DNA from: Streptococcus sp.
GTDB lineage: Bacteria > Bacillota > Bacilli > Lactobacillales > Aerococcaceae
NCBI GenBank assembly: GCA_015264885.1
Contig: JABZYY010000025.1
Location: forward strand, 1 to 14,437
DNA length: 14,437 nucleotides
Direction: 5' to 3'
In this document: positions 1 through 11,035 of the stretch, piece by piece
How the letters are laid out: every line of letters starts with the position of its first letter
Numbering within the stretch: the stretch's first letter is position 1
Notes under the pieces: model-generated
Told to the model about the DNA's origin: nothing
The model's database searches: none
What the model saw: only the letters and a program-made list of their open reading frames with translations
Position numbers and translations under genes: made by a program

Positions 1-264
1 GAAAATGTTCGCGTGGATTGGAAGACGGCTGCTGTCAGCAAGGGTAAATTCAAGGAAAATGTCACGATTTTACGTGTGGCAACGACATATGGTCATTGGA
101 GTTACCAAGATATTATTGAGATTCGTGTGGTAGGAATTACGCATAAACAAATCGGTACGAAAAAACAAGAGCTCCTTGAATGGATGAAGGACGAAAAAGC
201 GCAACAAAAATATTTGGAATATAGCAAAAATGCATTTGTTCCAGAATCTAATTTAGAGGAATAA
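1..264 (+). CDS. 3' end of an unrecognised gene (87 codons visible)
   Basis: An open frame runs from the left edge with no stop upstream, so this is the C-terminal part of a longer protein. A GTG at 13 lies in frame, but nothing resembling a ribosome binding site can be judged there, and the codons before it (E-N-V-R) read through naturally. The fragment is soluble, with alternating beta-like segments (VTILRVATTYG, IIEIRVVGI) followed by a charged helical stretch (KKQELLEWMKDEKAQQKYLEYSK) and an acidic tail ending in NLEE. There is no membrane segment, signal or cysteine. I do not recognise the family and assign no function. A strong terminator follows 20 bases after the stop, so this gene ends its own transcript and is not part of the pcrA operon. 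Confidence 0.7.
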   Translation, partial: ENVRVDWKTAAVSKGKFKENVTILRVATTYGHWSYQDIIEIRVVGITHKQIGTKKQELLEWMKDEKAQQKYLEYSKNAFVPESNLEE

Positions 265-283
265 CAGTTTGCAAAATGAATGC

Positions 284-321
284 GATACTCTCTTTGAAAA
301 CAAGGGGGTATCCATTTTTTT
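284..321 (+). terminator. Rho-independent terminator after the left-edge gene
   Basis: An 11-bp stem (GATACTCTCTT at 284-294 with AAGGGGGTATC at 302-312, two G-T wobbles) closes a 7-base loop TGAAAAC. Two bases later comes a run of seven T (315-321). This is the classical form, and it separates the left-edge gene from the next transcript. Confidence 0.85.
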
Positions 322-334
322 ATAGGCCATTTTA

Positions 335-343
335 TGATAAAAT
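335..343 (+). promoter_or_regulatory. Possible extended -10 promoter for the glucosaminidase-pcrA-ligA-camS run
   Basis: TGATAAAAT fits an extended -10 (TGn followed by TAAAAT, five of six matches to TATAAT). It lies 28 bases before the GTG start at 371 and just after the terminator. The -35 position at 17-base spacing is only TTTTTT, a poor match, so the call rests on the extended -10 and on the need for a promoter between the terminator and the first gene. Confidence 0.35.
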
Positions 344-370
344 TGAAAAGATAAAGAAAGTGGTGAAACT

Positions 371-1045
371 GTGGCGAAAAGAAAGAAAAGAAAAAATAAA
401 TTCGTCTTTCATCTTGTCGAGTGGTTCAAGTCATTATCGAAATTGACGGGACTTCTCATCGTAGCTGTAGCAAGCGTTCTTTTGGCCGGGACCATCACAT
501 GGTTATCTGAACATAAATCCGAGCCACAGGAAATACATGTGACACAAGATGAATTTTTAAAAGTACTTATCCCAGCGGCACAACAAGCGTATAAAGACTA
601 CGGCGTGTTGCCGAGCGTGAGTTTAGCGCAAGCGATTCTTGAATCGAACTGGGGAGAGAGTTTATTAGCAAGTAAATATTATAATTTATACGGCGTGAAA
701 GGGTCTGCTGCTGAACCCAATGTCGTCCTAGAAACAGCAGAATTCGTGAACAACACATGGATTACGATTAACGGACGATTCCGCGTGTATGAAAGCTGGG
801 CAGAATCAGTTGAAGCCCATGCGCAACTATTAGCGTACGGCGTGGACTGGGACCCAACGCTCTATCACAAGGTGCTAGGGGCTAGAAACTACAAGCAAGC
901 AGCACAAGCCTTGCAAGATGCAGGGTATGCGACCGACCCAACCTATGCACAAAAGCTTATTCAAATGATTGAAGAGCATGAATTATATAAATACGATCAA
1001 TTACCAACAGAAGAAACAACCGTGTCCGTACGAAAGAGTTCGTAA
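371..1045 (+). CDS. Membrane-anchored GH73 N-acetylglucosaminidase (peptidoglycan hydrolase)
   Basis: This 224-residue protein has a basic N-terminus (KRKKRKNK), one membrane segment at about residues 26-46, then an external glucosaminidase domain at about 58-205. The family (glycoside hydrolase 73; FlgJ/LytG/AcmA type) cleaves the glycan chain of peptidoglycan after N-acetylglucosamine. The key motif is AQAILESNWGES, with Glu91 as the expected general acid. The later motif YATDPTYAQKLI (186-197) carries the conserved tyrosines. No LysM or SH3 wall-binding repeats are present, so attachment is by the N-terminal segment as a signal anchor. The start is GTG, preceded by GTGGTGA (360-366), which can pair with the end of 16S rRNA at short spacing. 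It is the first gene of the likely five-gene run and has a 34-base gap to the next gene. The family call is firm; the physiological role (septum splitting or chain-length control) is inference. Confidence 0.9.
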   Translation: MAKRKKRKNKFVFHLVEWFKSLSKLTGLLIVAVASVLLAGTITWLSEHKSEPQEIHVTQDEFLKVLIPAAQQAYKDYGVLPSVSLAQAILESNWGESLLASKYYNLYGVKGSAAEPNVVLETAEFVNNTWITINGRFRVYESWAESVEAHAQLLAYGVDWDPTLYHKVLGARNYKQAAQALQDAGYATDPTYAQKLIQMIEEHELYKYDQLPTEETTVSVRKSS

Positions 1046-1079
1046 CGTTCAAACGGTTCAGTAAAAGGAGAGGATATTA

Positions 1080-2204
1080 ATGAGTCAGTTATTACCAGGA
1101 GCCATCATCGGAATTATCGGTGGAGATGAGCAAGTCGCATCCATCGCTCGCGAAGCAAGAAAAATGGGGTACGTTGTGTACTGCTATCACCAATCGAATG
1201 AAGCGGCTATTTCGATGGCTGAATATGAAATCGTCTCTTCTTACAAAGACCGTGAAGCGTTATTAGACTTTGCTGAAAAAGTAGACACGGTTTTATTATT
1301 AACAAACTTGGTACCGGTTGATGTGTTATATGAAATCAGTAGTAAAACTCGCTATTATCAATCGTTTGAACTAGCAGAAATTTCGCAAAATCGCACAGTT
1401 GAAAAATTATTCTTAGATACGCACGCGATTAACCTTGCACCATATAGCTTAGTGACAACGGTCGGCGAATTACCTTCGATTGTACAAAGCATCGGCCTTC
1501 CAGCGTACTTAGAAAGCAATCTTGTAAAGAATCGCGTGGAAGAAAAGTTAGAGCTCTACGATGAAGATTTCGAAGAGCGTGTTCTTGAAAAATTGGAAGA
1601 AGGCCCATGTATGTTAACCGCCTTCGTTCCAGCGCAACGTCATTTTACAGTGACAGTGGTGCGTGACTACGAAGACCGCGTGACAGTACTTCCGATTTCA
1701 GAAGATGTGTATATCACTGGAAAATTAAAGTACAGTATCGTCTCTCGTCGCCTAAATCCAGAATGGGTGCAAGAGTTGAAACGCATTGCCTTCAAGATTA
1801 TGGATAACTTATCTGGAACGACGATTCTTTCGATTCAAGTGAAGATGGGAAATAACGGTATTTTCTACGTGGATGGCGTCAACCAATTACCACTCGTGCA
1901 ACAACAATTCAGCAGCGCCTTCTTAGGTCATAGCATGTCTGAAATTCTTGTGCGCGTGGCAACAGGGCTGCCAATCGAATACAAAGAAATTAAAGAAGAA
2001 ATGATCATCGTGCCAATTTACGAATCGATGATGGAAAAAGCAAGTTTATTAACGTTATTGAAACCGCAATGGGACTTCGAGTTCTTCCAATTAACACCAA
2101 AACGCCCAACTGACGTGCTAGGTGTGATTCGACTACGCGGAGCTTCAAGTGTGGATTTACTCAGAGAAATTGAAGTGACAGACTTATTTTTCAACGTTCA
2201 ATAA
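1080..2204 (+). CDS. PurK-like ATP-grasp protein, probably catalytically degenerate
   Basis: The 374-residue protein has the outline of N5-carboxyaminoimidazole ribonucleotide synthase (PurK). It shows an N-terminal nucleotide-fold opening LLPGAIIGIIGG (4-15), a linker like PurK's at RTVEKLFLDTHAINLAPY (105-122), and GPCMLTAFVP (175-184), matching PurK's 'GPCILEEFVP'. Several active-site elements known from PurK are missing. The GGGQLGRM loop reads GGDEQVAS. The lysine plus glycine-rich ATP loop (K-T-R-x-G-G-Y-D-G-K-G-Q) is replaced by LESNLVKNRVEEK at about 144-156. The metal-binding N-E-I-A-P-R segment reads VDGVNQLPL (264-272). The frame is intact and AGGAGAGG precedes the ATG by six bases, so this is not a decayed pseudogene. 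It lies 21 bases before pcrA and not among pur genes. I infer a repurposed paralogue with no purine-synthesis activity; its real role is unknown. Confidence 0.75.
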   Translation: MSQLLPGAIIGIIGGDEQVASIAREARKMGYVVYCYHQSNEAAISMAEYEIVSSYKDREALLDFAEKVDTVLLLTNLVPVDVLYEISSKTRYYQSFELAEISQNRTVEKLFLDTHAINLAPYSLVTTVGELPSIVQSIGLPAYLESNLVKNRVEEKLELYDEDFEERVLEKLEEGPCMLTAFVPAQRHFTVTVVRDYEDRVTVLPISEDVYITGKLKYSIVSRRLNPEWVQELKRIAFKIMDNLSGTTILSIQVKMGNNGIFYVDGVNQLPLVQQQFSSAFLGHSMSEILVRVATGLPIEYKEIKEEMIIVPIYESMMEKASLLTLLKPQWDFEFFQLTPKRPTDVLGVIRLRGASSVDLLREIEVTDLFFNVQ

Positions 2205-2217
2205 CCTTTACGAAAGG
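2205..2217 (+). promoter_or_regulatory. Small hairpin covering the pcrA ribosome binding site
   Basis: CCTTT (2205-2209), a loop ACG and AAAGG (2213-2217) form a perfect 5-bp stem directly after the stop codon of the PurK-like gene. The right arm is the Shine-Dalgarno sequence of pcrA. A ribosome terminating at 2202-2204 would cover the left arm, which could link pcrA translation to the upstream gene. The structure is seen; the coupling is inference. Confidence 0.4.
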
Positions 2218-2225
2218 ACAGAGTT

Positions 2226-4597
2226 GTGAAAAATTCGAGTGATTTAATTAAGGGGATGAACCCTCGCCAAAAAGAGGCGGTCATGCATACGCAAGGGCCA
2301 CTTCTTGTCATGGCCGGCGCGGGGAGTGGGAAGACGCGTGTGTTAACCCACCGCATGGCCTATATTTTGGCAGAAGAAGCGGTACAACCGTGGAATATTT
2401 TAGCGATTACGTTTACGAATAAAGCGGCCAACGAGATGAAAGAGCGTGTGGCTACACTTGTCGGAGAACAGGCACAAGATATGTGGGTATCAACCTTCCA
2501 CTCGATGTGCGTGCGTATCCTTCGTCGTGACTGTGAGCGTATCGGTTTAGCCAAGTCGTTTACGATTATCGACTCAGGCGACCAGCTTTCAGCGATGAAA
2601 CGAATTATGCAAAAGCTGAATATCGACACGGATCGCTACGAGCCACGTGGAGCTTTAGCAACTATCAGCAATGCGAAAAATAATTTCGAAGATGCTGAAA
2701 CATTTGCGAAGAACCATTTGGACTATGTGAGCCAAATTTATGCGAAATGTTATAAAGAATATCAAGCAGAAATGCGTAAAAATATGACGGTAGACTTTGA
2801 TGACCTCATCATGTTGACCGTTAAACTATTCCAAGAACATCAAGATGTGTTGGATTACTATCAACAAAAATTCCACTATATCCACGTGGATGAGTATCAA
2901 GATACAAACCATGCGCAATACTTATTGGTGAAACTTCTTGCAGATAAGTTCAAAAACATCTGCGTTGTCGGGGATGCCGACCAAAGTATTTACGGATGGC
3001 GTGGAGCCGATATGGAAAATATCTTGTCATTTGAACAAGATTATCCGGATGCCAAAGTGGTCCTCCTCGAACAAAATTACCGTTCAACGAAGACTATCTT
3101 AAAAGCAGCCAACCAAGTCATCGAAAATAATGTGAATCGTAAGCCAAAAGAGTTGTGGACAGACAATGAAGCGGGTGAAAAAATCACGTATTACTGCGGG
3201 CAGTCTGGATATGACGAATCTCGCTATGTGATTAGCACGATTCAAAAAATGGTGAACTTTGACGGGTATGACTATAGCGATTTTGCGGTGCTATACAGAA
3301 GTAATGCACAGTCGCGTACTCTTGAAGAAGATTTACTAAAGTCGAATATGCCATTCAAGATGGTCGGAGGCCAACGCTTCTATGAGCGCATGGAAATTAA
3401 AGACCTTCTTGCTTATTTACGACTCTTAGTGAACCCGACGGATGACTTTAGTTTCAGACGAGTGGTGAATGCGCCAAAACGCGGGATTGGAGATAAGAGT
3501 ATTGAAAAGCTTGCTCTCTTTGCCGAAATGCATAGCTTCTCGCTACTTGAAGCTGCCGGAAGTCCATTAAACGGCATTTCTGGAAAAGCAGGCAAAGGCT
3601 TAGCTGATTTTGCACAACTCATTGCCGACTTAACGAAGATGCAAGAGTTCGTCACATTGACGGACCTAATTGAAGAAGTGATGACGAAATCAGGGTATAT
3701 TACAGCCCTTGAACAAGCGCGTACGATGGAAGCCGATGCGCGTATCGATAACATGCGCGAGTTCCTATCGGTAGCCAAAGAGTTCGAGGATAGCCGTTTA
3801 GATACACAAGCCGAAGAATCACCGCTCGTCCAATTCTTAACGGACTTGTCACTGGTGACAGATATGGAAAGTGAAGAAGAAACGAGCGCTTCTCAAATCA
3901 CATTAATGACCTTACACGCGGCAAAAGGACTTGAGTTCCCGGTTGTGTTCCTTGTCGGAATGGAAGACGGGATTTTCCCATCAGGACGCTCGCTGCAAGA
4001 AGATGGCGAAGAAGAGGAACGTCGCTTGGCATATGTAGGGATTACTCGTGCCGAGAAGAAACTCTTTATGACGCGTGCGTACTCACGACTTCTTTACGGG
4101 AAGACACAAAACTATCGTGAGTCACGATTCATGCAAGAAATTGATGATAGTCTATTAGAAAAAGAAGGCGTAACGGTTAGTGATTCGTATTACTCAAGTA
4201 GTTTCTATACGAATGATTCGAAATCTTCTTATGGAACGCGTAGCCAAACGTCGTCTTATGGAGCACGTAGTGGGGGTCAGTCTACGACCTCAACGGGTGG
4301 CACGGGACTATTTGACCGCTATCGAACAACTAGCCAATCGTCAACGGGCGGTGGTTATTTACAAAAGAAACAAACGACACCAGCGCGTATTCAACGTGCA
4401 GATAAGCCACAAGCAAGTTCATCTTCAACAGATGGATGGACTGTGGGCATGAAAGTGTCGCATAAAAAATGGGGAACAGGAACCGTTGTCCGTATTACTG
4501 GTGAAGGAGACCGTCAAGAGTTAGATGTGGCCTTTGCAGGAATGGGGATTAAACGACTCCTTGCAAGTTTTGCCCCAATCGAAAAAATTGAAGAATA

Positions 4598-4598
<1 letters not shown>
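2226..4598 (+). CDS. pcrA: ATP-dependent DNA helicase PcrA (UvrD/Rep, superfamily 1)
   Basis: This 3'-to-5' DNA helicase acts in nucleotide-excision repair, removes recombinase filaments and resolves replication-transcription conflicts. Motifs appear in the family order: Walker A AGAGSGKT (30-37), Walker B VDEYQDTN (221-228), motif III GDADQSIYGWRG (249-260), motif V LMTLHAAKGLEF (560-571) and motif VI LAYVGITRAE (601-610). Residues about 652-735 are a low-complexity linker rich in Ser, Thr, Gly and Tyr, with the repeated pattern SSYG-T/A-RS. The C-terminus (about 736-790, DGWTVGMKVSHKKWGTGTVV onward) is the Tudor-like module that binds RNA polymerase in characterised PcrA/UvrD proteins. At 790 residues it is longer than the usual 720-750, and the excess is in the linker. 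The GTG start is supported by AAAGGA at 2213-2218 with seven bases of spacing. It is followed directly by ligA. Confidence 0.98.
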
Positions 4599-6608
<2,010 letters not shown>

Positions 6609-6620
6609 AAAGGATGTCAC

Positions 6621-7748
6621 ATGAGAAAAAAATTACGATTGGGATTACTCGGATTAGCCAGTGTGATTTCGCTTGCTGCCTGTGCGGATGTTACAAGAGC
6701 AAATCAATCACGCACGAATACCAATAAAGATTCCAATACAAAAGTAGTACAATCAACAACAAATCAATTATCAAACAATTTTTACCGCGCGCTCATTACA
6801 AACGGTAAATACGAAGTGAGCCAAAACCGTGGAGCGACTTTAAGCTTAAACACAGGGTTCAACTTAAAGAACTTTGAAACAGGATTGATTGACCTTTCAA
6901 GAAGCGTGTTCCCAACGAATCAATACTTCTTCAGAGAAGGGCAAATCATCGATGCAGAAACAACCGCAAAATGGATTGCGCGTAAGAGTGATAAAAATCC
7001 AGACGGGTTAAATCCTGCTGATAATGGAGATACATCTCCAACAGGACGTGCGCCAATTTATTTAGCGCAGATTCTCGAACAAGACTACATGATTCAAACG
7101 GAAAACAACTTTGAATTAGGTGGAATTAGTATTGGGATTGCGATGAATAGTGTGGACTACTACACGAACGATGGCAAAGATGCTGAAACTGAAATCTCAA
7201 ACGAAGCGATGATCGAACAAGCAAAAGCCATCGCAAATACTATCCTAACAAGACTTCGTCAAAATGATGCATTGAAGGCTGTGCCAATCGTGTTCGGAGT
7301 GTTCCGCCAAACGTCTAAAGATGATATCGGTGGCGGGGTATACGTTCTTGAAGCCACTTCAGTAGAAGGAACAGAGATTACAAACTGGTCAAACGTGAAC
7401 CAAAAAGTAGTCGTGCTTCCATTAGTGAACGAATCTGCGACAGAAGAGTCAACAGCGTTTGAAAACTTCAGAACAGAAGTGCAAAACTTCTTCCCGAACC
7501 TCTCAGGGGTAACGGCTCGCGTGATGTATCAAGATAATGTAGCTAAGAAGATGGTCGTGAATATCATGACGCAATTTTATGGCGAATCAGAAATTATCGC
7601 TTTAGCACAGCACGTCACAGACGTTGCGAATAAATACTTGCCGAAAACAACACCGGTAGAAGTTCGCATTAGTTCGATTAATGGAGTGGAGGCATTCTTA
7701 TTACAAGATATGTCACAAGGCGTCTTCACATACCATATCTTTGATTAA
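6621..7748 (+). CDS. camS: CamS-family sex-pheromone lipoprotein
   Basis: The 375-residue protein has a lipoprotein signal: MRKK, a hydrophobic core at 8-20 and lipobox LAAC with lipidated Cys21. The mature part is an extracytoplasmic domain containing tracts such as NQYFFREGQ, GRAPIYLAQILEQDY and the closing segment QGVFTYHIFD. The family is named after enterococcal and staphylococcal CamS, whose processed signal peptide yields a hydrophobic heptapeptide (AIFILAS or AIFILAA) sensed by plasmid-bearing enterococci. The equivalent seven residues here, immediately before Cys21, are SVISLAA. The function of the mature lipoprotein is poorly known. AAAGGA lies about seven bases before the ATG. Its place between ligA and gatCAB matches the usual Lactobacillales/Staphylococcus gene order, which supports the family call. 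Confidence 0.92.
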   Translation: MRKKLRLGLLGLASVISLAACADVTRANQSRTNTNKDSNTKVVQSTTNQLSNNFYRALITNGKYEVSQNRGATLSLNTGFNLKNFETGLIDLSRSVFPTNQYFFREGQIIDAETTAKWIARKSDKNPDGLNPADNGDTSPTGRAPIYLAQILEQDYMIQTENNFELGGISIGIAMNSVDYYTNDGKDAETEISNEAMIEQAKAIANTILTRLRQNDALKAVPIVFGVFRQTSKDDIGGGVYVLEATSVEGTEITNWSNVNQKVVVLPLVNESATEESTAFENFRTEVQNFFPNLSGVTARVMYQDNVAKKMVVNIMTQFYGESEIIALAQHVTDVANKYLPKTTPVEVRISSINGVEAFLLQDMSQGVFTYHIFD

Positions 7749-7750
7749 CA

Positions 7751-7779
7751 TTGACGGAGGCATTGAAGCCTTTTAAAAT
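7751..7779 (+). promoter_or_regulatory. Sigma-A-type promoter for gatCAB
   Basis: TTGACG (7751-7756), exactly 17 bases, then TAAAAT (7774-7779): five of six matches in each hexamer with ideal spacing. It begins two bases after the camS stop and ends 34 bases before gatC. It would give the amidotransferase genes expression independent of the upstream repair genes. Confidence 0.75.
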
Positions 7780-7813
7780 AGAAAAGTAATGATTTTGAAA
7801 GCGAGGAAAAAAC

Positions 7814-8122
7814 ATGGCCATTGAGGAAAAAGAAGTTAGACACGTTGCCAAACTTGCAAAGCTAACTTTTGCCGACAATGAAATCCTTCATTTTACAGAA
7901 CAAATGAGCGATATCATTGATATGGTGGAACAATTAAACGAAGTAGATACAACGGGTGTGCCTGTCACAACTCACGGATATCCATTAGTGAATGTGATGC
8001 GTGAAGACGTTGCTGAAAAAGGAACAGACCGCGACTTGTTAATGCGTAATGTAAAAACAAGCGAAGATGGATTTATTCAAGTGCCTGCGATTATGGGTGA
8101 AAACGAGGAGGGTGAAGCATGA
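7814..8122 (+). CDS. gatC: Glutamyl/aspartyl-tRNA amidotransferase subunit C
   Basis: GatC is the small subunit of the heterotrimeric GatCAB amidotransferase. It wraps around GatA and GatB and stabilises the complex. The 102-residue length and the opening [21 protein letters not shown] are typical, as is the conserved tail around [13 protein letters not shown] sequence (here [14 protein letters not shown]) and [24 protein letters not shown] precedes the ATG by seven bases. The last bases overlap gatA by ATGA (8119-8122), so translation of the two subunits is probably coupled. It is the first gene after the promoter at 7751. Confidence 0.97.
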   Translation: MAIEEKEVRHVAKLAKLTFADNEILHFTEQMSDIIDMVEQLNEVDTTGVPVTTHGYPLVNVMREDVAEKGTDRDLLMRNVKTSEDGFIQVPAIMGENEEGEA

Positions 8123-9576
8123 GTATTATTGAAAACAAAACATTAGTCGAGCTTCACGAAGGCCTTCGTAATAAAGAATTCACTTCTGTGGAATTAACAA
8201 AAGAAACATTCGAACGTATCCACTCTTTAGAACCTAAAGTAGAAGCGTTCGTGACATTGAATGAAGAAGAAGCACTGCAACAAGCAGCCGCTGCTGACGC
8301 AAAAGGCTACGGCGAGGAAGCTTCTCTTCAAGGTCTTCCAATCGGGATTAAAGACAATATCGTCACTCGCGACCTTTTAACAACTGCTTCAAGCCGTATG
8401 TTAGAAGACTTCAACCCAATTTACGATGCGCACGTAATGGAATTATTAAAAGCAGAAGGCGCGGTTAACGTTGGTAAATTAAACATGGACGAATTTGCCA
8501 TGGGTGGTTCAACAGAAACTTCTTACTTCAAGAAAACAAAAAATCCTTGGGACTTAACTAAAGTACCTGGTGGATCTTCAGGTGGTTCTGCTGCTGCAGT
8601 TGCTTCTGGCGAAGTATTAGCATCTCTAGGTTCTGATACAGGTGGTTCTATCCGCCAACCTGCAAGTTTCACAGGGATTGTTGGGATGAAACCAACTTAT
8701 GGTCGTATTTCTCGTTACGGTTTGATTGCCTTTGCGTCAAGCTTAGATCAAATCGGACCATTTACACGTACCGTTCAAGATAACGCCTTAGTATTAAGCG
8801 CGATTTCTGGATATGACCACCGCGATTCAACAAGTGTGCCACAAGAAGTGCCAGCCTACCATAAAGGATTAACAGGCGACATCAAAGGCATGCGTATCGC
8901 GTTGCCAAAAGAATATTTTGCGGAAGGTGTGGACCCAGAAGTTCAAGCTGCTGTATTAAAAGCGGCTGATCAATACCGCGAAATGGGTGCTATCGTAGAA
9001 GAAGTGAGCCTACCTCACTCTAAATACGGTATTCCAGCGTACTATATCATCGCTTCATCTGAAGCATCTTCTAACTTACAACGTTTCGACGGAATCCGTT
9101 ACGGTCACCGTTCTACAGACGCAGAAACATTAGAAGATTTATACGTGAAGAGCCGTTCTGAAGGATTCGGAATGGAAGTAAAACGTCGTATCATGCTTGG
9201 AACATTCAGCTTAAGTTCTGGTTACTACGATGCTTACTTCAAGAAAGCGGGTCAAGTACGTACTTTAATCAAACAAGACTTTGCAAAAGTATTTGAAAAC
9301 TATGATTTAATCTTAGGACCTGTAACAACTTCTGCCGCATTCGGATTAGGCGCACACAGCGACGACCCAATCGCAATGTACATGGCGGACTTATTAACAG
9401 TTCCTGTAAACTTAGCTGGATTACCAGCGATTTCAGTTCCTGCTGGCTTCACAAACGAAGGTCTACCAGTCGGAATTCAATTAATCGGAAATTACTTCCA
9501 AGAAAAAACAATTTACCAAGCAGCGTATGCATTTGAACAAGCAAATGATTACTACTTACGCCGCCCACAATTATAA
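8119..9576 (+). CDS. gatA: Glutamyl/aspartyl-tRNA amidotransferase subunit A (amidase)
   Basis: GatA hydrolyses glutamine and delivers ammonia to GatB, which amidates misacylated Glu-tRNA(Gln) and Asp-tRNA(Asn). It belongs to the amidase-signature family. The Ser-cisSer-Lys triad is complete: Lys78 in GLPIGIKDN, Ser153 in the GGSSGGS loop, and nucleophile Ser177 in [11 protein letters not shown]; these match the staphylococcal enzyme with a shift of one. The 485-residue length is normal. The start overlaps the gatC stop by four bases, and the binding site GAGGGTGA lies inside gatC. Codons lean strongly to TTA, GGT, CGT and ACA, as expected for a well-expressed gene, and look more uniform than those of pcrA or ligA. 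Possession of GatCAB usually means that no glutaminyl-tRNA synthetase is used, although the window cannot show this. Confidence 0.98.
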   Translation: MSIIENKTLVELHEGLRNKEFTSVELTKETFERIHSLEPKVEAFVTLNEEEALQQAAAADAKGYGEEASLQGLPIGIKDNIVTRDLLTTASSRMLEDFNPIYDAHVMELLKAEGAVNVGKLNMDEFAMGGSTETSYFKKTKNPWDLTKVPGGSSGGSAAAVASGEVLASLGSDTGGSIRQPASFTGIVGMKPTYGRISRYGLIAFASSLDQIGPFTRTVQDNALVLSAISGYDHRDSTSVPQEVPAYHKGLTGDIKGMRIALPKEYFAEGVDPEVQAAVLKAADQYREMGAIVEEVSLPHSKYGIPAYYIIASSEASSNLQRFDGIRYGHRSTDAETLEDLYVKSRSEGFGMEVKRRIMLGTFSLSSGYYDAYFKKAGQVRTLIKQDFAKVFENYDLILGPVTTSAAFGLGAHSDDPIAMYMADLLTVPVNLAGLPAISVPAGFTNEGLPVGIQLIGNYFQEKTIYQAAYAFEQANDYYLRRPQL

Positions 9577-9590
9577 GGAGGAACAATCAC

Positions 9591-11021
9591 ATGAACTTTG
9601 AAACAATTATTGGTTTAGAGTGCCACGTTGAATTAAAAACTGATTCAAAAATGTTCTCTCCATCACCAGCGCATTTCGGTGCGGAACCAAATACAAATAC
9701 AAACGTGATTGACTGGGGATATCCAGGGGTACTTCCTGTCGTGAATAAACGCGCGTTAGAATTTGGGATGCGTGCAGCTCTTGCGTTGAACTGTACCATT
9801 TCTCAAGATACAAAATTCGACCGTAAAAACTATTTCTACCCTGATAATCCAAAAGCGTACCAAATCTCTCAATTCGATTACCCAATTGGTCATGATGGCT
9901 GGATTGATATCGAAGTAGAAGGACAAACAAAACGTATTCGTATTGAACGTGTCCACTTAGAAGAAGATGCGGGTAAAAATACGCACGGAACAGACGGATT
10001 CTCTTATGTGGACTTAAACCGTCAAGGAACTCCACTGATTGAAATCGTATCAGAAGCAGATATGCGTTCTCCTGAAGAAGCGTATGCGTACCTTGAAGCA
10101 CTTCGTCAAATCATCATGTTTACAGGTGTTTCTGACGTGAAGATGGAAGAAGGTTCAATGCGTTGTGACGCGAACATTTCAATTCGTCCTTATGGTCAAG
10201 AAAAATTCGGTACAAAAACAGAGTTGAAAAACTTAAACTCATTTAACAATGTACGTAAAGGGTTAGCATTCGAAGAAGTTCGTCAAGCAAACGTTCTACG
10301 TAATGGAGGAGAAATCCTACAAGAAACACGTCGTTTTGATGATGCGACGGGTCAAACGATTTTAATGCGTGTTAAAGAAGGTTCAAGTGACTACCGTTAC
10401 TTCCCAGAACCAGACCTACCAAACTTCCAAATCTCAAATGAATGGATTGAAGAAGTGCGTGCTTCTATTCCTGAAATGCCAAGCAAACGTCGTGAACGTT
10501 ATGTGAGCGAATTTGGCTTACCAGAATATGATGCAATGGTCTTAACATTAACAAAAGAAATGTCTGATTTCTTCGATGCAACGGTTGCTGCGGGTGCCGA
10601 TCCTAAACAAGCGTCAAACTGGTTAATGGGTGACATCTCAGCGCACATGAATAGCAAGAAATTAGAGTTGAAAGACTTGAAGTTAACGCCAGAAAGCTTA
10701 GCAGAAATGATTCAATTAATCGCGGACGGAACAATCAGTTCGAAATTAGCGAAGAAAGTCTTCTTGTTATTAGCAGAAGAAGGCGGAACTGCAAAAGGCG
10801 TTGTTGAAAAACACGGTATGGTTCAATTGAGTGATCCAGCTCAGTTATTACCGATTATTCAAGATGTGTTGGCGAATAATGCACAGTCGATTGAAGACTT
10901 CAAGAATGGTAAAGACCGTGCTGTTGGATTTTTAGTTGGGCAAATTATGAAGCAAACAAAAGGGAAAGCAAACCCTGGCGTTGTAAACCAACTATTACAA
11001 CAAGAGTTAGCGAAATACTAA
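9591..11021 (+). CDS. gatB: Glutamyl/aspartyl-tRNA amidotransferase subunit B
   Basis: GatB binds the misacylated tRNA, activates the side-chain carboxylate with ATP and receives ammonia through a channel from GatA. The 476-residue protein opens with the family signature [19 protein letters not shown]. It contains HLEEDAGKN (about 122-130), the diagnostic [14 protein letters not shown] segment, [15 protein letters not shown] and [11 protein letters not shown]. It ends with the helical tRNA-binding tail domain shared with YqeY (about 330-476, [16 protein letters not shown]). A strong GGAGGA site (9577-9582) sits eight bases before the ATG, with only 14 bases between gatA and gatB. In related genera dagK and an RNA methyltransferase gene often follow; here a long structured gap follows instead. 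Confidence 0.98.
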   Translation: MNFETIIGLECHVELKTDSKMFSPSPAHFGAEPNTNTNVIDWGYPGVLPVVNKRALEFGMRAALALNCTISQDTKFDRKNYFYPDNPKAYQISQFDYPIGHDGWIDIEVEGQTKRIRIERVHLEEDAGKNTHGTDGFSYVDLNRQGTPLIEIVSEADMRSPEEAYAYLEALRQIIMFTGVSDVKMEEGSMRCDANISIRPYGQEKFGTKTELKNLNSFNNVRKGLAFEEVRQANVLRNGGEILQETRRFDDATGQTILMRVKEGSSDYRYFPEPDLPNFQISNEWIEEVRASIPEMPSKRRERYVSEFGLPEYDAMVLTLTKEMSDFFDATVAAGADPKQASNWLMGDISAHMNSKKLELKDLKLTPESLAEMIQLIADGTISSKLAKKVFLLLAEEGGTAKGVVEKHGMVQLSDPAQLLPIIQDVLANNAQSIEDFKNGKDRAVGFLVGQIMKQTKGKANPGVVNQLLQQELAKY

Positions 11022-11035
11022 AAAATATAAATATG

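Noticed and set aside
1046..1079. CGTTCAAACG after the glucosaminidase gene as a terminator or operator
   Set aside because: It has four base pairs with a two-base loop, no T run, and lies in a 34-base intergenic gap of a likely operon. It is too weak to support either role.
3413..3778. A 121-codon open frame on the minus strand opposite pcrA
   Set aside because: It is antisense to conserved helicase sequence, of low-information composition and without initiation signals.
4180..4452. An alternate plus-strand frame inside the pcrA linker
   Set aside because: It is a frame shadow of the repetitive Ser/Thr/Gly codons, with no binding site and no recognisable protein.
7758..7774. AGGC-ATTGAA-GCCT followed by T's as a terminator between camS and gatC
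   Set aside because: The stem is only four pairs with a six-base loop and falls inside the spacer of a much better supported promoter.
9607..10101. A 164-codon open frame on the minus strand opposite gatB
   Set aside because: It lies wholly within gatB, whose protein motifs are certain. Its product has no recognisable domain and there is no sensible ribosome binding site. It is a by-product of gatB codon choice.
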